Assembly: GCA_009763385.1 (NCBI GenBank)
Contig: CM019831.1
Location: 85,161,845 to 85,225,844, forward strand
Reading direction: 5' to 3'
DNA from: Coix lacryma-jobi var. lacryma-jobi
Lineage: Eukaryota > Streptophyta > Magnoliopsida > Poales > Poaceae
Length of the DNA: 64,000 nucleotides
The first letter of the stretch is position 1; the number at the start of each line of letters is the position of its first letter. The notes beneath the pieces were generated by a model. The model was not told where the DNA came from. It saw only the letters and a program-made list of their open reading frames with translations, and searched no databases. Of this stretch, positions 56,011-64,000 are shown piece by piece. The position numbers were made by a program, and so were the translations under genes.

Positions 56011-56278
56011 TGGTTTGCGCGCTTTCGTTCGCCGGTGGTTCGTTCGTTGTCGGATTTGGTTTCCGTCTTTTGCGTTGGCTTTTTAGAGTTGTGTAGTGCC
56101 CCGCTGTGCTTCTTGGAAGCATCCACCCTACATCTAGGGTCGTGGACATTAGCAAGCTCTAGGGTTTGTCTTTTGGGGTGATTCTCGGGACAGTGGCTAC
56201 TAGTTTCCGAAAGGAAATTTTCAAGCTCCCATTCACCCCCCCTCTGGTCGCTTTCTGGTTGCTTCTCGGTCCTTCAAT

Positions 56279-56290
56279 TGGTATTGGAGC
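56279..56290 (+). other. E primer-binding site
   Basis: TGGTATTGGAGC, two bases after the LTR end. It differs at two positions from the initiator tRNA-Met complement TGGTATCAGAGC. Confidence 0.8.
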
Positions 56291-56339
56291 CGGTTAAGGA
56301 TCGTCCACCTTAGCCGGTTTCAGATCCACAGAAGGTGAC

Positions 56340-59027
56340 ATGGATCGCGGCATGGGCAAACCGCCGTTCTTTGATGGGATGAACTATGCGTATTGGAAGA
56401 TACGCATGTCGGCCTATCTCCAGAGCATGGGCTCTTCTGTTTGGGAGATTTGCAACACGGATGATTACGTTGTCTTGGCTGCTCGTGTTACTCAGCTTCA
56501 GATAGATGAGCACGATGCCAATAGCCGAGCGCGTAACGCTCTTTTCTCCTGTTTGAGCATGTCTGAGTTTGATCGAGTTTCTCACATCCCCACGGCTCAT
56601 GAGATTTGGGCTACCCTCATGCGTTTCCATGAGGGAACCTCTCAAGTCAAATCTCGTCTCTACGAGTCGCACAAGCGGGAGTACGAGAACTTTCGACATA
56701 TGCCTGGCAAGAGCATAGAAAGTTTATTCGCTCGCTTTTAGGTTATTGTCAATAAGATGAGAGCGAACAAGGAGCTGTTGCCTTTTGACGATCATGAGAG
56801 GGCTTTGAAACTTTTGCACACTCTTGATCGGTCGGTGTGGGACTCAAAGGTCCAGGCGATCATCGAATCGTCTAACTATGAGACCCTCACTTGCGATGAG
56901 CTCTTTAGTAAGCTCAAGTCTTGTGAGATTGACGCCATGTCGAGGGCTTCTTATGAGAATCCTTCAGGCCTGACTATGGCTTTGGTTTCTAGCTCTTCTA
57001 ACCCCTCTGGTGGCTTTGCTCTTTCATCTCTCTTTTCTGTCACAGAGGACCAGCTGGAGTCTTTGGGGGATGACGAGCTAGCGATGCTCGCCAACCGGTT
57101 CTCGCGGTTTCACAACAACCGCATGAACCGTCGCCGCGAAGGAGGACGCTCAGGATGCTATGAGTGCGGCGACCTCGACCACTTCATCGCCAACTGCCCC
57201 AAGAAGAAGCATTCATCTGGGAAGGGTGATCATGGGCACAAGTACGACTCCGGCAAGCGCAAGGAGAAGTACGTCCCCGCGAGGCCCAAGCGGAGGGGCG
57301 GCTTCGACAAGGAGTACATCAAGAAGAAGTACTTGGAGAAGGCCCAGGCTGAGCAGCGTGCGTTCTTCACCACACTCAGCGACGTCGACGGCTCGGATGA
57401 CGACTCCGCTTGCTCAAGCGATGACGAGTCCGAGAAGAAGAAGAGGATCGAGGACAAGCTGAATGGTCTCTGCTTCTTCGCCGACGACGACGGCTTCTGC
57501 ACCATGGCGCTTGGTGATGAGGTCGACGGCAAACTGGAGCACACCCCTCAGGACGACGATGACGACACCTCCCAGGTATCCATGACCCACGATGAGCTCT
57601 TTGCTGAAAATGAGAAGCTTACTGCCGCCTTGCTTAGTCAGGATAAGCTGCTTAGGCGTGCCGCTAGAGAGCGCAAGGAGTTTAGGCAGAAGTGGGAGGA
57701 CACGGTGAGAGAGCTTGAGTTTGCCAAATCCACCGTGGTCGTGTCGGAGGAGGTTGAGTGTGAGATGTGCACCACGCACATGACTGACCTTCTCACTTTG
57801 AGAGGTAAGTATGCTGCGTTGGTAGGAGAGGTGGATGAGCTGAAGGCTAGACCTTCTCTGTTGGGTGCGTGCAAGACATGTCTTGTCTTGCAATCTGAGT
57901 TGGTAGAGAAGAATGCCAAGATTGTGTCTCTTGAGGAGGCCAACTCAGGTAGCACTTGTGTGGCTAAGTGTGCTTTGTGTGAGGGCTTGGAGATAGAGAT
58001 AGCCAATGTGAAGCATGACAAGATGCAAACCGAGGAAGAAAACACATACCTTCGGACCATCTTGTCATCGGTATCTTGTGGTGAGCCGCAGCTCGGGATG
58101 ATGATCTCCCAATTCAAGCGAGCTGCTGGATGTCCTGGTATAGGCTTTGCCCCGGGTGTTGATCTTTCTGCTTTTGGGAAGATTGGAGAGTCGAGTGGTC
58201 TGAACCCATGTGAGAAGCCCAACTCCACCAATACTCCCAAACTGACAAAGCTTCCACCCAAAGAGCCCGTCAAGCCTACCACTAAGAATGGGGTGTTTGA
58301 GGAACCTCCGAGAGCTCCACCCAAGAACCAAGTGTGGCATCCCAAACCCAACCACTTAAAGAACAAGCTGGACACAATGCCACCTATCCAGGAGGAGTTG
58401 CCACAGAAGGGCAAAGTGATCCACACCCACAGCCATGAGTACCAACAATCCCCTTTGCGTGCGGTGAGTTACCATTGTGACTTCTGTGGGAGAGATGGAC
58501 ACTTGAGCGAGTTCTGCTTTAGGCGCAAGAGAGAGGTGCGCCGTGCTAGGGAGATGAACAACACGGACATGTACCATCCTTTCCATGATGTACATGTGCC
58601 GAATGTTCAGAGGAGTGCTCCGAGGAGAGCAGCTAGGCCCAGAGGTCCCGAACCTCAAGTTCCCAGGCCTAGGTAGCAGAGAGCTCCGAGGAGAGATGCT
58701 AGGCCTAGAGGCGCAGTGCCTCAAGTTGCTTGGCCTAGGCCTCGTAGAGAGCGTGCCCGACGGGAGCCTGCAGTTGTAGGCTATGGACCCCGTGGCGGAG
58801 GCTTTGAAGTTGAGCGTTTTCCCCCACCGCGTTTTGAGTATCGTGATGGACGCTCCTCCCTTAGCCGACCACGTTTTCCTCTACGTGGTGATCGCTCCTC
58901 TCGTAGATGTGCTAGGAATGGTTTTTCCGCTAACTGTTCTTTTGAGCAGGCGGCCCAACACTGGTATTCCCCTTACTTCGCTAACCCCAGTGTTGGACCG
59001 TATGCTCACCCTATGTCTTTTTATTGA
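56340..59027 (+). pseudogene. E gag, two in-frame stops
   Basis: Starts at ATG 56340, 64 bases after the LTR. The N-terminal domain is UBN2-like (PPFFDGMNYAYWKIRMSAYL). A TAG at 56739-56741 interrupts it, and the same frame resumes. A CCHC knuckle CYECGDLDHFIANC is at about 57157-57198. It is followed by an acidic stretch, a coiled-coil region with CxxC pairs (CEMC, CKTC, CALC between 57765 and 57990) and a second CCHC finger CDFCGRDGHLSEFC (near 58478-58519). A second TAG (58674-58676) precedes an Arg/Pro-rich tail ending at TGA 59025-59027. Both TAGs could be single C-to-T changes of CAG codons. Confidence 0.87.
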
Positions 59028-59032
59028 TGTAG

Positions 59033-62000
59033 GTAAAATGGTTGGAGGACATTTGGTTGGTGGATTCCGGTTGCTCGAGGCACATGACCGGAAACGCCAA
59101 GTGGTTCTCCAGCCTTAGCTCTTTTGCCGGAAAGGAGTACATAACCTTCGGCGACAATAGCAAAGGTAAGGTATTGTCTCGCGGGTCAGTGCGAGTTAAT
59201 GAGCACTTTGTGTTGCGCGATGTTGCTCTTGTTTCTAACTTGCATTTTAACCTTCTTTCTGTTTCGCAACTCTTTGACGACGACTATGAGATTCGTTTTA
59301 AACCGAATCTCAGTCGTATTTTGGATCCTCAGGGCAATCTTGTGTGTTTGATTTCACCCTTTGGAAAAGTCTTTCGTGCGAATTTCTCGGAGTCTTTTGG
59401 CACTTCTCGGTGTCTTGTGGCTGGACCTTCCTCTTCTGATCTTTGGAAGTGGCATAGGAGACTTGGACATATGAGCTTCGACTTGCTTGCAAGGCTTAGT
59501 TTGCTTGGCCTAATCCGAGGATTGCCCAAGTTGCATATGGAGAAGGATCTTGTTTGCCACTCTTGTAGACACGGGAAGATGGTTGCCGCTCCCCACCATC
59601 CAGTGACTCAGGTCATGACTAAGCGCCCTGGAGAGCTTTTGCACATGGACCTTGTTGGTCCGGCTTGGGTGAGCTCGGTTGGGGGGAAGTGGTATGTGCT
59701 TGTTGTTGTTGATGACTTTTCGAGATATTCGTGGGTTTTCTTTTTAGCTGAGAAAACCGAGACTTTCTCCTTTACTCGCAATCTGATTTTGCGTCTTCAG
59801 AATGAGTTCCCTTTGAACTCTATGCGAGCAATTCGGAGTGATAATGGTTCCGAATTCAAGAATTCGGATTTTGAGAAGTTTTGTAACTCCATGGGTTTAG
59901 AGCATCAGTTTTCTTCCCCCTACACACCCCCTCAGAATGGTGTTGTAGAGAGGAAAAATCGGACCCTTGTAGAGATGGCCAGGACGATGCTCGATGAGCA
60001 TAGGACTCCTAGGCGATATTGGGCCGAAGCTATGAACAGTGCATGCTATATTTCCAATTGCATTTTTCTTCGAGCTTTCTTGAAAAAGACCTCTTATGAG
60101 TTGCGTTTTGGAAAACTCCCCAAGGTGAGTTATTTTCGAGTGTTTGGTTGCCATTGTTTTATACTCAAAAAGGGCAACTTGGACAAGTTTGAGTCTCGTT
60201 CTTCTGACGGTGTGTTTTTAGGTTATGGCACTCACACTCGAGCCTATCGTGTACTTAACCTTGACACTAACCGAGTCATGGGGACATCAGATGTCACCTT
60301 CGACGAGACCATGGTTTGTCCTTCTTCTCGTTTTGAGCGTGCTGGTGATCATGAGGTTGGTGAGCCTCTTTTCGATGATGAGGACGAGGATGCTGAAGGC
60401 ATAGATGACCCAGCACCACCTCCACCTGCAGTGCCGCAAAGAGCGGCTTCTACGATGACTCACGGCCCCGACACCTCTTCTTCCTGGGGGCCGTGGGATC
60501 CGCCACCCCGAGCGGTACCTTTTGTATCCGGGGAGGCACCAGCTGCTGTTGAGGGGGAGGCTACATCAGCTCGGGAGGCGCCACGACACATCCAGCGCCA
60601 GCACCCGCCTCAGCAGATGATCGGCAGCATCGACGAACGGGTTACTCGGTCCAGGTCACAGCACATCTCTCACTTTGCTCATTCTGCTTTTGTTGCTAAT
60701 TTTGAGCCCCGAGATGTTGGACACGCTTTGACGGATCCGGACTGGGTCAATGCCATGCATGAGGAGTTAGAAAATTTTGAGAGAAATCAGGTTTGGGTTC
60801 TAGTTCCTCCTCCTCCTAACTGTAATCCTATTGGGACAAAATGGGTTTTCAAAAACAAACAAGGAGAGGATGGCCACACTGTGAGAAACAAAGCGCGTCT
60901 TGTGGCCAAGGGTTATAGTCAGAAGGAGGGGATAGACTTTGACGAGACTTTTGCTCATGTAGCTCGTTTGGAGGCTATTAGGATACTCTTGGCTTTTGCT
61001 ACATCCAACGGTTTTAAACTCTTTCAAATGGATGTCAAGAGTGCCTTCTTAAACGGCTACATAGAAGAGGAAGTGTATGTTGAGCAACCCCCCGGTTTTG
61101 AAAATCCCAAGTTTCCAAACCATGTTTTTAAACTTCACAAAGCTTTATATGATTTGAAACAAGCCCCTAGAGCCTGGTATGATAGGTTGAAAACCTTTTT
61201 GCTTGCTAAGGGTTTTAAAATGGGATGTGTAGTTAAAACACTCTTTCTCCTCAGGCAAGGCAAAGACACTCTCTTGGTCCAGATTTACGTGGATGATATC
61301 ATTTTCGGTGGTTCTTCTCACGCTTTGGTTGCCAAGTTTGCAGATATTATGAGCAGGAGTTTGAGATGAGCATGATGGGCGAGCTGACATTCTTTCTCGG
61401 GTTGCAAATCAAGCAATCCCGAGAGGGGACGTTTGTGCACCAGGGCAAGTACACCAAGGACTTGCTGAAGCGGTTCGATATGGGTGAGGCCAAGCCTCTT
61501 CCAACACCCATGTCGACGACGACTGCCCTGGATGCGGATGTGGATGGAGAAGCAGTGGACCAGAAGGAGTACCGAAGCATGATCGGGTCGCTCCTCTACC
61601 TGACGGCGACACGTCCAGACATCCAGTTCGCGGTGTGTCTGTGCGCGCGCTTTCAGGCGTCGCCGCGCACTTCTCACCGTCAGGCAGTGAAGCGCATATT
61701 CAGGTACCTTCGTTTCACGCCTGAGTTCGGGATTTGGTATTCTGCTTCCTCCACCCTCTCCCTTTGCGGTTATTCCGATGCCGATTTTGCTGGTTGCCGT
61801 ATTGAGCGCAAGTCCACTTCTGGGACTTGCCAGTTTATTGGTTCTTCTCTTGTTTCGTGGTCTTCTCGCAAGCAGTCTAGTGTCGCCCAGTCTACGACGG
61901 AGGCTGAATATGTTGCTGCGGCTAGCTGCTGTTCCCAGTTGCTTTGGATGATGGCCACTTTGCGTGATTTTGGTCTGAGCTTTACTCGTGTTCCTTTGCT

Positions 62001-62229
62001 TTGTGACAGCACGAGTGCTATTAGCGTTGCTAAGAACCCCGTGCTTCATTCGAAGACCAAACACATTGATGTGCGCTTTCATTTCTTGCGAGACCACCAG
62101 GAGAAGGGTGATATCGACCTTCGCCATGTCGATACTCATCATCAACTGGCTGATATTCTCACCAAGCCTTTAGACGAATCAACCTTTAATCGGTTGAGGG
62201 GTGAGCTTGGTGTGTGTTTCCCCTTTTAG
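59033..62229 (+). pseudogene. E pol (protease, integrase, RT, RNase H), one frameshift
   Basis: In the -1 frame relative to gag and opening after TAG 59030-59032. Protease WLVDSGCSRHMTG is near 59057. The integrase zinc region is H-H-C-C, with catalytic D 59648, D 59840 and E 59948. RT follows, with FQMDVKSAFLNG and YVDD at 61286-61297. The frame breaks at about 61340-61366 (one base apparently lost), then RNase H continues with SDADFAG, TTEAEY, LCDSTS and LADILTKPLD to the stop at 62227-62229. The domain order integrase before RT is diagnostic of Ty1/copia. Apart from the break, the catalytic residues look intact. Confidence 0.9.
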
Positions 62230-63716
62230 TTGAGGGAAACATTTTGGATCTTGTATATTTGACTGTCTCTTTTGTCTTTCTTTTCTTTTGACTGAGTTTC
62301 ATATTTATAATCACTAGAATGTAACTATGCTCTATGTAGTATGCTCCGATGCTTATGTTGATGCTTGTAGCTTATGCTCTTTCTGATCACTAGTACATGT
62401 TGTGAGCTGAGCTATTTTTGAAATGGTGAATTTGCTTAATAATTTCAAATCTGAAAATGTTCACCATTGAGATATGCAACTAGCATGTGTAGGATGTGTT
62501 GAGTTTACTCGTGCTTTTCATATATGCTAGGTTGCTATGTCTCTAGTTCTGAGTCATTCACTTGCTTGGTCTGGTCATATCATGTTTAAAATTTTGAACC
62601 AAGTTTAGTGAATTGAAAAGATCGAGATGGGATTGCTTGTCAACACATCACGGTATCGAGACGGTTTCTCATTGCACTCTGAGTTAAACTTGAGTCGTGT
62701 AGTGTATGACCGAAACTGTAGCTTTAAGCTTTTGATTGCTTCGGCATAGGCTTCGCTCAGTTGAAAAGTTAGGCAATGACAAGTTTTCAACCTCTCGCAA
62801 TCACATGCTATTAATTGAACTTGTGTAATTTCACCGCTGCAACTCCGATCTGAATTTGAATTCACAAGTGTATGTTACATTCTTAAGCATGATGATTGAA
62901 CTTTGCTAGGGGTAGTTCACCTTGTATACATGTTTAGCACTTGTTCAGACTCCTGTTTATACATTGCTAGTGCTATTTTGATGGTGAATATCTTTTTGAC
63001 TCAAAACTGCTCTTTTCTGCTCATATGTTCATATTTCATATCTGGTGATCAGTTTGAGCCTTTGCTGAGCTTGTATGCTATTATTGAGTCTTTGGAGTTA
63101 TACTATTTAGAGCATCTTTGCATTCTCCTGAATATATGCCTGAAGCTGCTAACTTGCATTTTGACTCATATGCATGTTGGAAGGGGGAGAACCTCCCATG
63201 TTCGCACTTTTGTTGGTGCCTTTTCTGATGGGGAGAGTCTTTTACTTGATTAGTGCATTTTCAACTAAGGGGGAGAATTTGCAAATCATTTGTGCTTCCC
63301 GAGTGTTCATTTGAGGGAGAGTTTGCATGTCTCCTGGATGTTCAACTAAGGGGGAGTTTTGTTGTTTCTTGCTGGCCGAAAGGCATTGGTATCGAGCTTT
63401 CTTTGCTAGTTGTGTTGAGCCTCTGTGCCTCTATCTTGAGGGACTAGCATTTTGCTTCGATTTTCCATTTGGGATTTGCTAGCGGTGTTGAGCCTGTTCT
63501 ACCTCTTCTTGAGGGCTAGTTTTTGCTTTGCTTGGTTGCGTTGAGCCGTTGCCCATGTCTTTGGGGACCAAGTTCTTTTGCTCTTTCCACTTGACCTTCT
63601 TCGGCGTTGCTATGCTTTTGGGTCATTTGGTTGAGTTCTCTCTTCTCCTTCTTCCTTCTTCTCTTTCTATTATGATTTGTGTTGGTAGTTGACAATGCAC
63701 TCATCAAGGGGGAGAT
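62230..63716 (+). other. E 3' noncoding region
   Basis: 1.5 kb with no credible gene, aligning with 9295-10785 of D. Purine tracts AAGGGGGAGA occur near 63182, 63266 and 63349, and the last, AAGGGGGAGAT (63706-63716), adjoins the LTR. A stem-loop array is at 63404-63572. Confidence 0.75.
63404..63572 (+). repeat. Stem-loop array in E 3' noncoding region
   Basis: Outer stems TGCTAGT/ACTAGCA (63404-63449), GCTAGC/GCTAGT (63478-63520, one G-T pair) and CTTGGT/ACCAAG (63531-63572). Each loop keeps GTTGAGCC, and inner stems are CCTC/GAGG, CCTC/GAGG and CCCA/TGGG. Confidence 0.82.
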
Positions 63717-64000
63717 TGCGGATACATGGGTGTATGCCGGGTCTCTGAGTGATGAGTGATTGTCAACTGGGATGATGCGCATGTTCTTTGGCTTGTGATG
63801 TACAGGTGTCGAGCACGGAAGCAGTGATCAAAGGCAAGGTGAAGGTCAAGTCGAGACGTGCCGTGCCGATGGACCGAGAGTGGCGAAGGGCGGACGTGAG
63901 GCTTGGACTGAGGGACCAGAGGCCCGAGGATCAGCTGTGGTGGCTGGCAGCCTGGGACAGCGACGAGCGAAGACTTGCGGTCATGTGTTGCCTATGTCGT
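63717..64000 (+). repeat. E 3' LTR, first 284 bases
   Basis: Aligns with 54347-54629, about 8 differences in 283 bases. It continues past the window end. Confidence 0.93.

Larger units (their letters stand above)
54347..56276 (+). repeat. E 5' LTR
   Basis: 1930 bases, TGCGGATACATGG to CGGTCCTTCA. It serves as the uninterrupted reference for the split LTR of D. It contains the U3 stem-loop array (54694-54961) and the palindrome array (55730-56010). The TATA position reads GGATAAGTAG (near 55151). Confidence 0.92.
54347..64000 (+). mobile_element. E: SIRE/Maximus-type copia element, 3' LTR runs off the window
   Basis: 5' LTR 54347-56276, PBS, gag, pol, a long 3' noncoding region and the first 284 bases of the 3' LTR (from 63717). 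Over the comparable 283 bases the two LTRs differ at about 8 positions. It inserted into the accessory ORF of G, after AAGAG (54342-54346). It is the most complete copia element here, though gag and pol are broken in several places. Confidence 0.93.

Noticed and set aside
58716..59027. Separate small gene between gag and pol in E
   Set aside because: It is in the gag frame directly after a TAG and continues the Arg/Pro-rich gag tail.

Overview
This 64 kb window is plant nuclear DNA and almost certainly grass (Poaceae) intergenic heterochromatin. It holds Ty3/gypsy chromoviruses with very long GC-rich LTRs, Athila-type and Ty1/copia SIRE/Maximus-type elements, and a small CACTA transposon with the grass-typical TTTAGTCCCGGTTGGT subterminal repeats. 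I cannot name the species. I found no host protein gene, rRNA or functional tRNA. Nearly every base can be assigned to a transposable element.

The layout is a set of nested insertions, many closed by target-site duplications (TSDs). For reference I call the elements T1, H, D, C, I, J, B, A, K, F, G and E. Positions 1-8192 are the 3' part of T1, a Tekay/Del-type chromovirus on the + strand with an open gag-pol frame and a 4.1 kb LTR. It sits in an LTR fragment of H (8198-8763), which sits in the pol gene of copia element D (pol end 8764-9294, 3' noncoding region, LTR from 10786). D's LTR is split twice. The first insertion is C (11795-32143, minus, TSD AAGAT), a SIRE-type derivative. The second is A (32398-41651, minus, TSD GGTTC), an Athila-type element. 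C in turn holds a solo Athila-like LTR I (17328-19775, TSD ATGAG), which contains CACTA element J (18811-19373, TSD TAA). C's gag-like gene is also split by B (21975-29602, plus), a noncoding LTR element. D ends at 42422 inside a minus-strand copia gag remnant K. K also carries copia LTR F (from 42584), which is cut by G (44212 to beyond the window, minus), a decayed chromovirus. G's upstream accessory ORF is cut by E (54347 to beyond 64000), a SIRE-type element with gag, pol and both LTRs (the 3' LTR only in part).

Coding state: T1's visible gag-pol frame is open throughout. E has two in-frame TAG codons, a gag/pol frame change and one further frameshift. G has many stops and frameshifts. 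A keeps gag-protease and an Athila ORF-1-like gene but no reverse transcriptase or integrase. C keeps one long gag-like ORF but has lost pol. B codes for nothing recognisable.

The most unusual feature is not a protein. The SIRE-type copies D, C, E and F share arrays of short stem-loops in the LTR, and those with a visible 3' noncoding region (D, C, E) carry a second array there. The loop sequence is conserved while the two stem arms change together. Family-specific palindromes also occur near the LTR ends of the copia elements and in the Athila-type elements. A further oddity is stepwise duplication of the tRNA-Asp primer-binding site at about 72 bp intervals inside Athila-type LTR ends.
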